Source: Candidatus Buchananbacteria bacterium RIFCSPHIGHO2_02_FULL_39_17 (GTDB lineage: Bacteria; Patescibacteriota; Patescibacteriia; Buchananbacterales; UBA6539). Taken from it: a stretch of 48,224 nt of DNA. Within the stretch, counting starts at the first letter, position 1. The number at the start of each line of letters is the position of its first letter. Position numbers and translations under genes: made by a program. Where the stretch lies: assembly GCA_001817425.1 (NCBI GenBank), contig MHII01000024.1:1-48224 (forward strand), read 5' to 3'. Below the pieces are notes generated by a model, which was not told where the DNA came from, searched no databases, and saw only the letters and a program-made list of their open reading frames with translations. Positions 1 to 7,854 of the stretch are shown here, piece after piece.

Positions 1-76
1 CCGCGGCACTTCGGCGGGCTGGACTTTAAATTTAACCGCCGCGGCACTTCGGCGGGCTGGACTTTAAATTTAACCG
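1..76. repeat. Perfect 38-bp tandem duplication at the contig edge
   Basis: ccgcggcacttcggcgggctggactttaaatttaaccg occurs at 1-38 and 39-76; 38 is not a multiple of 3. Confidence 0.9.
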
Positions 77-390
77 GCAGCGACTGGCGGGCCAGCACCG
101 AACAGATTCAGTTTAATTATAATGGCAAAGGTTCAGATAATGGCAAAGGCAAGCTTTGCGCTTTTCCCAATGGCGGCAGTCTTTATGCGGAAAGCGGGAG
201 TTTGACGGGGGTAAGCAAAGGTGGTATAGATTGTTTTAGCAGTACTTTATCCACGATTGATTTAGTCACCGCGACTAATGGCAACGGCAACGGGACTTAT
301 TGGCTGACGGATATGAAACTGGAGCAGTATGTGCCGGCTAACGCGACTGCGACCGTTTATACCACTTCCATTATTTTTACGCTCCAGTAA
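1..390 (+). CDS. C-terminal part of a secreted/surface protein, 5' truncated by the window edge
   Basis: Frame 1 is open from base 1 to the TAA at 388-390; low-charge Gly/Ser/Thr/Asn-rich sequence typical of a surface protein. The first 38 bp are a duplicate of the next 38 bp. Confidence 0.55.
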   Translation, partial: PRHFGGLDFKFNRRGTSAGWTLNLTGSDWRASTEQIQFNYNGKGSDNGKGKLCAFPNGGSLYAESGSLTGVSKGGIDCFSSTLSTIDLVTATNGNGNGTYWLTDMKLEQYVPANATATVYTTSIIFTLQ

Positions 391-551
391 ACCGTTAAAA
401 TTATAATTTTTAAATTAGAATTTTGATTCAATTTTTAATGACTGAATTTTGAAATATTAAAAAATTGGAATATTGAATCAAAATTAAAAATTAGAAATTA
501 AAAATTATTTTTAGACTTGCTTTCAAGCATAAATTATCCCATTCTATATAA

Positions 552-1820
552 ATGTCTAAAACGAAATTTAACCAAAAACAATTTTTAATCTATCAGCAAT
601 ATCAGCGGATTCATTTTTTTCTTTTTATCGTTTCTCTGGTGGTGTTTTTAATCGTTTTTTTGGTGATGAGCACGATTTTTCTGGAAACCACCAAGGCAAC
701 CAGTATTTTGCTTTCCCTTGCCATTTCTAATCCCAGTGAAACCTCGGTGACGACGCAAGAGAGCACAACCATTACTAGCGGTGGCGGTTTAGCGCTGCTT
801 CGGGCGCCAAGTTTAGCGAAAGAGCTAGCTCTTCAGCCAATGCCGCCTTCGCCAGCCGAATCAACCGGGGCAATCGCGCCCGTGAAAGTCTCAATTAACC
901 TTTTAAACCAAAGCGGTAATATTATTGAGGGCGGCAGTGCCTCTAATTATTCACTCCAGTCAATTGTGCCGCAGATCAGCAATAGCCGGCCGGTTTTCAG
1001 CGGGCAAGTTGATTTGCCCTATGCTTTTATTTTTTTAGAAATTCATTCAGGGCCAGTTAACGCGATTACTACCAGTTTCAATGCAGATGCTAACGGTTTC
1101 TGGTCTTATCAGCCGTCCCAGCCGCTTGCCGCTGGTTCTCACTTGATGTATTTGACGGTTTTTGACCCAACGGGCGAGGCAAAATTAGCGGCGGTTGATT
1201 ATCAATTTGAAGTTTTGTCAACTGAAGAAACAACCAAAGTTGCCACGGAAATCAAGCCAGGGCAAAGCAAAAAAATTACCGCTAAGCCATCGTTAGTTGA
1301 TTCGGGTCAAGCCCTTTTTGACGTGCGGGTTAAGCTAACAGGTTCGATACCTCACGAAATTCAGCCCGGCGATGACTTTTACGCCCAAATCTATCTGACG
1401 AATGTTGGCGAAACCGGGAAGTTAGTTGATGTAATCGTTAAATATCAAATTGTTGATGAAAAACAAAAGATAATTTTTGAGCAAGGTGAGACTTTGGCGG
1501 TTAGCACCCAAGCCTCATTTCTAAAAACCTTTTCCACCAAACCAAATCTTTCCCCGGGTAATTATTCTTTGGCGGTCAGCGTTGATTATGATCACGTTCA
1601 AGCGGTTTCCGTTGAGAAATTTGCGGTTAAGGGCGAGCCGGTCTTAATTATGCCGGGCCGGACCAAAGTTAATATTTCCGCTGTTGTCCAAATCCTTGCC
1701 TTAATTTTAATTATCAGCTCCTTAATCGCTTATTTTGAATATAAACAAGTGGAATCTTTAAGGCGAGTCATTCATCAAGTGACGGAAAAAGATTTGAAAA
1801 AAGAAGGTTTAATTTCTTAA
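552..1820 (+). CDS. Membrane-anchored protein with extracellular Ig-like region and two terminal TM segments
   Basis: 422-aa ORF, N-terminal hydrophobic segment, bacterial Ig-like stretch (VFSGQVDLPYAFIFLEI...GFWSYQPSQPLAAGSHLMYLTVFDPTG), C-terminal TM then a basic tail. Confidence 0.75.
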   Translation: MSKTKFNQKQFLIYQQYQRIHFFLFIVSLVVFLIVFLVMSTIFLETTKATSILLSLAISNPSETSVTTQESTTITSGGGLALLRAPSLAKELALQPMPPSPAESTGAIAPVKVSINLLNQSGNIIEGGSASNYSLQSIVPQISNSRPVFSGQVDLPYAFIFLEIHSGPVNAITTSFNADANGFWSYQPSQPLAAGSHLMYLTVFDPTGEAKLAAVDYQFEVLSTEETTKVATEIKPGQSKKITAKPSLVDSGQALFDVRVKLTGSIPHEIQPGDDFYAQIYLTNVGETGKLVDVIVKYQIVDEKQKIIFEQGETLAVSTQASFLKTFSTKPNLSPGNYSLAVSVDYDHVQAVSVEKFAVKGEPVLIMPGRTKVNISAVVQILALILIISSLIAYFEYKQVESLRRVIHQVTEKDLKKEGLIS

Positions 1821-1875
1821 ACGCGAATTTGAAAAGTTTTTTAAACCATTAAATAATCCAAAATTGGTTAAGCCT

Positions 1876-2037
1876 GTCATTGCGAGCGATCCCAAGCGAA
1901 GTCGAGGGAGAGCGAAGCAATCTCCAGAGATTGCCGCATCGTCCCGTCGCTCGCGAGCGACGGGACTCCTCACAATGACAATGTATTAGTGTCATTGCGA
2001 TCCCGATTTTACATCGGGAGAAGCAATCTCGTTTGAG
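1876..2037. repeat. Dispersed palindromic repeats (tcattgcgag...gaagcaatctc type), two adjacent copies
   Basis: gtcattgcgagcgatccc...gcgaagcaatctcc followed by gtcattgcgatcccg...gggagaagcaatctcg; internal hairpin cccgtcgctcgcgagcgacggg. Confidence 0.75.
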
Positions 2038-2068
2038 ATATTTCTTTACTAAAAATTAATTAAAAAAT

Positions 2069-2392
2069 ATGCCTGAAAGTATTATTTACGTCAATACTCT
2101 AATCACTACCCTAATCTTTGATCTGATTAGGTTAATTTTAGCCATTATCATTGTTATTTTGGGGCTGCGGATTGTCTGGCGGGTAGAAAAAAAATTGGAT
2201 TTATTTTTTAAGTTGATAACCTTTGCTTTTATTTTGATAGTTGGGCGCCAATTAATTAGGCTTTTTATCAATTTAGAAATATTTTCATTTGCCGGCTGGA
2301 TGAACTGGTTAGACATTATCCCGAGCTTTATTATCCTCATTGCTTTTTTGGTGATGGATGGGGTAATTACAAAATTGGATCGGGAAAAATGA
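2069..2392 (+). CDS. Small multi-TM hypothetical membrane protein
   Basis: 107-aa ORF with three hydrophobic stretches, followed by a terminator. Confidence 0.65.
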   Translation: MPESIIYVNTLITTLIFDLIRLILAIIIVILGLRIVWRVEKKLDLFFKLITFAFILIVGRQLIRLFINLEIFSFAGWMNWLDIIPSFIILIAFLVMDGVITKLDREK

Positions 2393-2420
2393 ATTTGATT
2401 TTTTAATTGATACAGTGATA

Positions 2421-2450
2421 AAAAAACCGAGATGGCAATCTCGGTTTTTT
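2421..2450. terminator. Bidirectional intrinsic terminator
   Basis: aaaaaaccgagatggcaatctcggtttttt: ccgagat/atctcgg stem with A- and T-tracts. Confidence 0.85.
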
Positions 2451-2452
2451 AC

Positions 2453-2704
2453 TTCCTTACCGGAAACCCCGTGCGAGGTTTCCCGAGTACGGGGATGAAT
2501 GGGCAAAATCCGATCCAAGGATTTTGTAAGTTAGCGCGAGCTCAATTTAGACTGTCATCCTGAATTTATTTCAGGATCCTTCATTGGGATGCCGAAACAA
2601 GTTCGGCATGACAATAGCGAGCGAGTAGCGAAAGCGTCAGGAAACCCCGCATAAAAAAAGCCACCCCGAAGGATGGCTTTTTGAGTGCGGGGAGGACGTC
2701 ATTA
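2453..2704. repeat. Composite dispersed repeat, copy 1
   Basis: ttccttaccggaaaccccgtgcgaggtttcccgag...gagtgcggggaggacgtcatta; second copy in the same orientation at 5247-5477. Contains a tgtcatcctgaa...catgaca hairpin and an extra terminator-like hairpin. Confidence 0.9.
2654..2682. terminator. Terminator-like hairpin within repeat copy 1
   Basis: aaaaagcca...tggcttttt. Confidence 0.65.
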
Positions 2705-2813
2705 AATAGAATTAATAAGTAATTTATTTAAAGCTAAACTTAGGCTTTAAATCACTATTATCGTTCCGTGAGACGAGGAGGTTTGGGGGCAATATTGAGA
2801 CCATCTTCTTTTT

Positions 2814-2936
2814 GTCGTCCCGAGCGACCCAGCCGTTCGCCCAGTCGTTCGCGAACGGCTGGGGAGTCGAGGGATCTCAACAAGCTTATTAATTATTATG
2901 AGATTTCTCCACTCGCTACGCTCAGTCGAAACGACA
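2814..2936. repeat. Palindromic dispersed repeat (gtcgtcccgagcga...gtcgagggatctc / gagatttctccactcgctacgctcagtcgaaacgac)
   Basis: Ends are inverted; internal hairpin ccagccgttcg...cgaacggctgg. A related, shorter copy lies at 28183-28275. Confidence 0.75.
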
Positions 2937-2982
2937 AATAAAAAAGAAAAATTAGATTGACCAAGGTGACGTAAAGAGATAA

Positions 2983-5151
2983 TTATTTATTTTCAATCGC
3001 TTTTTGGTAAAGCTGGTTTAATTCGTCTAACATGTTTTGGTAATCGGCATTATTCGGAGAACGTTTGACGATAGAGGCTAAAAAATCAATCGTGGCTTTT
3101 AAATCTTTAGAGTCGCGATAAGCCGATAAAAGTTTAGCGACATTTTCCGGCTGGTAAACCGGAAAACCAAGGGCTAAAGTTTTTTCCAAAGACTGGTAAG
3201 CCAGATCCGCCTGACGGCTTAAAATATAGGCAATGGCTAAATTCCAATGAGCCTCGGCGAATTTCGGATTTAAGTCAATCGCTTTTTGGAAATAAGCAAT
3301 GCCTTCATCAAACTTGGCTTGCGACATTTTAATCCGGCCAAGCAGAGTCAAAGTTTGATAGCGCTTAGGCGAAATGGCTAGGGCCTTTTGGCTGATTTCT
3401 TCGGCGGCGATTAAATAATTGGGATTTAATTGGTTGGTCGCTAAATAAAGCTCGCCTAACAAAAGATAATTTTGAATTTCATAGGGCGTGGTGCTGATAT
3501 TTTTTTTCATTTCATTAATGGCAAAATTAATTAAGGGAAGAGTCTCTTGGTTAATCCCGCTTAAATTGACCCGATCTCGGGTGGCCTGAACTAAAATAAA
3601 CCGCAATTCCGATTGGGCTGGGTTGGAATAATTAAACGCTTTGACAAAGTCATTTTTTATTAAGATTGGGTTAGTTTTATCTTTAGTCACGGCGGTAACG
3701 GTGTAATGATTGGCCAAGGCCGGCCTGACATTAAACCAATAACCCAGACTGCCAAAGATGATCAGCGCTACCATCAATAAAATGATATGCCAAGAACGCA
3801 ACTGATTTTTCCCTAAGGTTTCTAATTTTTCATTTTTTTCAAAATTTGGCCGGGTTTGGATAAAAGCTAAGGTCAGAAAAAATAATAAGTAAGAATTAAG
3901 CGTGTCAAAAACAAAAATATTTTGAGCTAAATAAGTCAAAATTAAAGTGGTCAAAATCAGGTTTGTCTTAAATTCTAATTTTTTTTCCCAGATTTTTTTG
4001 ACGGCAAAAATAATTATTAAAAGGTAGGTAATTAGGCCAACTAAGCCGGTGGTCACGCCAACCTCAACAATGACATTATGGGCGCGATCGTACCAGGGCT
4101 GGGAGCCGATGTCGCGCGCGAGGGCGGGATTAAAATGCTGGTTAAAGGCGGCGTTAAAATTTTCCCAACCCCAGCCGAAAATTGGCCGAGCTAAAAAGGC
4201 TTGGCCGCCGACTTGCCAAACCAACAAGCGGTTTTGGGTGGTGACGTCAGTTGGCGAAATATTAATGAGCCGGTTGACGGTTGTTAGATTTTGCGCCCAG
4301 GGCTGGGACCGATTAAGGTAGAGATAAAAAAAAGTCATTGCCATGAAAATTAGCAAAACGGCAGCACTAATTTTTAGGGCAATTTTTTTTGTTTTCAAAA
4401 AAGCGCTGAAGAGGATAAATAAGCCGCCAAAAATTAAGGCAATCACGGCGCCGCGGGTTTGGGTTTGCCAGATAATCAATAAATCAATAATCATCAGGCC
4501 AGCGTAAAGAATTTTTTGACCTTTAATTTGAGTTTGGAAAAAAAGATAAGCGGCAAGGAAAATGATAAAAATCAGGTAAGCGGCTAAAAAACTGGGATTG
4601 CCAATCGCGCCGCCCAGCCGTTCACCGGCGGTTTTTAGGGCGGGGGATAAATTAAATAATTGGGCCAGAGCATAGAGGGTTTGGAAAAAACTGGAAATTA
4701 AAACGACGTTTAAAAGCTGTTGCCACTCGGCTTTGGTTTTAAAGATGCCAATTAAGATAATAAAAAAGGCAAGATAATGAAGCCAAGTCAGGATGCCTTC
4801 AGTTCTTTCAATTGAACTCCAGAAGCTGCGATAAAAATTAACCCCAAACACGGAAGAGATAATCATCATTAAGACAAAAGTCGAGAGCAGCCAAGTGAGA
4901 ATGGCGCGCTTGGGCCTAAATTTTGGGTTGAGGGCTAACCGAAGAATATACCCAATGAGGCAAAATTCAATTATTAATCGAAAAATCGCGGTTCGCGGGA
5001 AAACCAAGGGGAATAAAAAATTCGGGTTAACGTATAGCGGCAAAAATAAAATAATAAAAACTCCAGTTTTAATAAACTGGATTAATAGATTTTCTAAATT
5101 AAATTTTTGGTTTTTAGTTCGCCCGTTGGCGAATTGAGATAGGGCAGTCAT
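2983..5151 (-). CDS. O-antigen ligase/polymerase family (Wzy/WaaL-like) membrane protein with C-terminal TPR repeats
   Basis: 722-aa ORF; many TM helices, GNPSFLAAYL and QTQTRGAVIAL motifs, periplasmic WGWENFNAAFNQHF segment, then TPR-like NPKFAEAHWNLAIAYILSRQADLAYQSLEKTLALG. Confidence 0.9.
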   Translation of the reverse strand: MTALSQFANGRTKNQKFNLENLLIQFIKTGVFIILFLPLYVNPNFLFPLVFPRTAIFRLIIEFCLIGYILRLALNPKFRPKRAILTWLLSTFVLMMIISSVFGVNFYRSFWSSIERTEGILTWLHYLAFFIILIGIFKTKAEWQQLLNVVLISSFFQTLYALAQLFNLSPALKTAGERLGGAIGNPSFLAAYLIFIIFLAAYLFFQTQIKGQKILYAGLMIIDLLIIWQTQTRGAVIALIFGGLFILFSAFLKTKKIALKISAAVLLIFMAMTFFYLYLNRSQPWAQNLTTVNRLINISPTDVTTQNRLLVWQVGGQAFLARPIFGWGWENFNAAFNQHFNPALARDIGSQPWYDRAHNVIVEVGVTTGLVGLITYLLIIIFAVKKIWEKKLEFKTNLILTTLILTYLAQNIFVFDTLNSYLLFFLTLAFIQTRPNFEKNEKLETLGKNQLRSWHIILLMVALIIFGSLGYWFNVRPALANHYTVTAVTKDKTNPILIKNDFVKAFNYSNPAQSELRFILVQATRDRVNLSGINQETLPLINFAINEMKKNISTTPYEIQNYLLLGELYLATNQLNPNYLIAAEEISQKALAISPKRYQTLTLLGRIKMSQAKFDEGIAYFQKAIDLNPKFAEAHWNLAIAYILSRQADLAYQSLEKTLALGFPVYQPENVAKLLSAYRDSKDLKATIDFLASIVKRSPNNADYQNMLDELNQLYQKAIENK

Positions 5152-5246
5152 ACCCCTAATTATAGCGTCAAATGTAATAAAATGGAATAACTAAATTTTG
5201 GTCGGGTTGGCCCGCCTAAATTTCGGGGTAGCCCGCCTAAATTTAT

Positions 5247-5477
5247 TTCCTTACCGGAAACCCCGTGCGAGGTTTCCCGAGCACGGGGATAAATAGGCAA
5301 AATCCGATCCAAGGATTTTGTAAGTTAGCGCGAAACTTTGCTTATGTGTCATCCCGAATTTATTTCAGGATCCTTCATTGGGATGCCAAAACAAGTTCAG
5401 CATGACAATGGCGAGCGAGTAGCGGAGCAAAGGAAATTCCGCACGAACCGAAGGTGAGTGCGGGGAGGACGTCATTA
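5247..5477. repeat. Composite dispersed repeat, copy 2
   Basis: Direct-orientation near-copy of 2453-2704, lacking the extra terminator hairpin. Confidence 0.9.
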
Positions 5478-5563
5478 TTAGAAATAATCCTTAAAACCCC
5501 AGTAATGATTTACTTTTTTGAATCAGTAGATAAGACTTATAATAGATTGGAAAATTTTGGCGG

Positions 5564-5727
5564 GCGACCTCATCGTTCCGAACGATGCGCGCTAGCCCCG
5601 CCCGACTGCCTTGACTATCGGGGATCCGGGACTCGAACCCGGAATCTCACGCACCCGAAGCGTGCGCGATAGCCAATTACGCTAATCCCCGGCAGTCAAG
5701 GCGGGCGGGCAGCTGCGCTATACCCCG
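5564..5727 (-). pseudogene. Interrupted/truncated canonical tRNA-Pro(CGG)-like sequence surrounding the tRNA
   Basis: Minus strand 5727-5711 CGGGGTATAGCGCAGCT and 5595-5564 CTAGCGCGCATCGTTCGGAACGATGAGGTCGC match the 5' part, D-arm and anticodon arm of a typical bacterial tRNA-Pro; no T-arm follows directly. Confidence 0.5.
5619..5690 (-). tRNA. tRNA-Pro (anticodon CGG)
   Basis: Reverse complement ggggattagcgtaattggctatcgcgcacgcttcgggtgcgtgagattccgggttcgagtcccggatccccg: 7-bp acceptor (one G-T pair), D-arm with GG, cacgc-TTCGGGT-gcgtg anticodon arm, ccggg-TTCGAGT-cccgg T-arm; CCA not encoded. Confidence 0.85.
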
Positions 5728-5909
5728 AAATTTAGGCGGGCAAGCCGAAGTGTGCTCCGCCAGCTGGTGGACAATTATCCCGACGCTTCGGTCGGGATCC
5801 CGACTTCCTTATTTTTTATTAAAATCAGTACGTCGGGACGCTACACCTCGATCATAACCATTAACCTTTAACCAATAACAATTAACCCACTTACTTATTG
5901 TTAACTGTT

Positions 5910-6064
5910 TGCCCCGCTTCAATTTTACCTTAGAATAAAAAATAAAACCAGATATTATTTAATTTAACTATTAAAATTTCGCAACCCGCGCGTGCCGAAT
6001 AAGCACACTCTGTTTAGGGCGCAGCGGGTTGTCTCTAAATTATTTTGTAAAATTGAAGCGGGGT
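5910..6064. repeat. Long-armed inverted-repeat element
   Basis: gccccgcttcaattttac (left) / gtaaaattgaagcggggt (right) with inner caacccgc / gcgggttg arms. Confidence 0.75.
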
Positions 6065-6091
6065 TAATATTTATTTGCAAGCGTAGCGAGT

Positions 6092-6218
6092 GAAATGAAA
6101 GCTTGCTTTCATTTCCGAGCGGAGCGCCGCAAACAAAGAATACCCCGCCAGCTTGCTGCGGGGTGCAAAGGGCGAGCGCAGCGAGCATCTTTGCGAGTCC
6201 AGAGCTTGCTCTGGAGTC
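6092..6218. repeat. Cluster of three hairpins with a common AGCTTGCT apex
   Basis: gaaatgaaagcttgctttcatttc (6092-6115), accccgccagcttgctgcggggt (6142-6164), gtccagagcttgctctggagt (6196-6218). Confidence 0.7.
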
Positions 6219-6406
6219 AATACTCTTTATTTCTGCTCGGTCGGCGTTCCGCCTTTGGCGGAATTTGGCCTCGCAGACAAATATTAAAAAGAAGAGGCCG
6301 CTTGCCATTGACCTCTTTTTCGATTTTCGTCGGAAGGAGAAGGTTATTTTAGCAAGCGGCCGAATAGGCGAGGCGCCAGCGGAAGGGCACTTCGCCTTTG
6401 GGAGAA

Positions 6407-6859
6407 CTATTCTTCTCGCCGTCTAAGATTGGCGAGAGAAATTTTGTTTGGCGGCGGTACACTCCACCAGTAACGTTTGATGGCGCTGGTAATGATAGAT
6501 GCGCCACTGCCAATACTGACAATCAAGATAAACCAGCATTGAAGGGGTGCTTCTTGCCAATAGCCAGTTTGGCCGGTGCTAGCCAGAACCGGAAAGACTA
6601 TGGTCCACAAGACCATGACTACTCCGACCAAAGCCGCCAGCGGCGCCAATGTATGGGCAATCAGCCTAATTTTTTTATTGGCGGCCACTTCAAATACTAT
6701 GGCCCCGAAAATCAGGCAGAAAGCAGTGCCGAGGGCGACCCAGCAAACATACTGGCGCGTATGATAGGCGGCTGATTCTGGATCAAGACTCGCCGTTGAT
6801 ACGCCAGATATGATTGCTATTCCCAACAGTGCCAGACACAAAAACTTAAAGAGCTTCAT
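6407..6859 (-). CDS. Small multi-TM hypothetical membrane protein
   Basis: 150-aa ORF with several TM segments, SD-like aaggagaaa upstream and a good promoter further upstream. Confidence 0.75.
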   Translation of the reverse strand: MKLFKFLCLALLGIAIISGVSTASLDPESAAYHTRQYVCWVALGTAFCLIFGAIVFEVAANKKIRLIAHTLAPLAALVGVVMVLWTIVFPVLASTGQTGYWQEAPLQCWFILIVSIGSGASIITSAIKRYWWSVPPPNKISLANLRRREE

Positions 6860-6923
6860 TTTTTTATTTCTCCTTTTCCGCTTCCGCGATTTTAGTTTTT
6901 CACCATTTTCAGTAATAATTTAT

Positions 6924-6952
6924 AATATAGCATATTTAAATAATCCTGTCAA
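6924..6952 (-). promoter_or_regulatory. Sigma70-like promoter for the 6407-6859 gene
   Basis: Minus strand TTGACA-N17-TATATT. Confidence 0.7.
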
Positions 6953-6974
6953 GTTTTGGCAGAATTATCCTGTT

Positions 6975-7003
6975 TTGACCAAGAGTTATTAAAAGGGTAG
7001 AAT
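6975..7003 (+). promoter_or_regulatory. Sigma70-like promoter for uppS
   Basis: TTGACC-N17-TAGAAT, 35 nt before the ATG at 7038. Confidence 0.6.
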
Positions 7004-7037
7004 AACATAGTCTTATTTATTAAAATATTGCTGAATT

Positions 7038-7730
7038 ATGAACCAAAATCAGCCATTAAGACATTTAGGGATTATTATGGACGGCAATCGTCGCTGGGCG
7101 AAAATTCACGGCTTGCCGAGTTTAGAAGGCCACCGGCGTGGTTATAATAAAATGAAAGATTTAGTGAAATGGTGCATTAAAAAAGAAATTAAGATTTTGA
7201 CGGTTTATGCTTTTTCCACCGAGAACTGGACTCGGTCAAGAAAAGAGGTTAGTTATTTAATGAATCTATTCCGCCAAGCCTTAACCAAAGATATTTCAGA
7301 AATTGAAAAACAAAATGTCAAAGTTAAGGTCATTGGTCAAAAGCATAGATTAGCGCCGGATTTGCAAAAGATGATTAAAAAGGTAGAGCAGAGGACAGGG
7401 AAGAATAAAAAATTGATTTTTAATATTGCTATTTCTTATGGCGGCCGGCCGGAAATTACCCAAGCCGTCAGAAATATCATCAAGCAAAAGATTCCGGCGG
7501 AAAAAGTAAGTGAAAAATTAATTTCGCAAAATCTTTGGACTACTGGCGAGCCTGATTCAGATTTAATTGTCCGCACCTCCGGTGAACAACGTTTGTCTAA
7601 TTTTTTAACTTGGCAATCAGCTTATTCAGAACTAATGTTTATTAAAAAGCATTGGCCGGATTTCACGGAAAAAGACTTAGACAAGATTGTGACTGAATAT
7701 AAACGGCGGCAGCGGCGATTTGGCAAATAG
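7038..7730 (+). CDS. uppS: Isoprenyl transferase (undecaprenyl diphosphate synthase family)
   Basis: LGIIMDGNRRWAKIHG, EGHRRGYNKM, TVYAFSTENWTRS, DLIVRTSGEQRLSNFLTWQSAYSELMF signatures. Confidence 0.97.
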   Translation: MNQNQPLRHLGIIMDGNRRWAKIHGLPSLEGHRRGYNKMKDLVKWCIKKEIKILTVYAFSTENWTRSRKEVSYLMNLFRQALTKDISEIEKQNVKVKVIGQKHRLAPDLQKMIKKVEQRTGKNKKLIFNIAISYGGRPEITQAVRNIIKQKIPAEKVSEKLISQNLWTTGEPDSDLIVRTSGEQRLSNFLTWQSAYSELMFIKKHWPDFTEKDLDKIVTEYKRRQRRFGK

Positions 7731-7854
7731 ATAATTAAAAATTAAAAAATCAAAGTGTAAAATTACAATGTAAAAATTCAAAATGTCTGAAATTAAAAAA
7801 TTTTAACATTTTGATTTGTCATTTTAAATTTTGATTTTTACATTTTTCATTTTT

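Noticed and set aside
770-860. In-frame palindrome gaaagagctagctcttc in the 552-1820 gene
   Set aside because: Only a short palindrome; no second copy seen and no conserved family alignment known to show an insertion.
5454-6426. Several ORFs across the hairpin island (5454-5672, 5964-6308, 6095-6352, 6103-6426)
   Set aside because: They overlap the tRNA, inverted repeats and each other on both strands; translations are low-complexity Arg/Ala-rich with no motif.
6398-6775. Plus-strand ORFs 6398-6775 and 6576-6764
   Set aside because: Antisense to the minus-strand membrane protein 6407-6859, which has a TM pattern, an SD-like site and a strong promoter.
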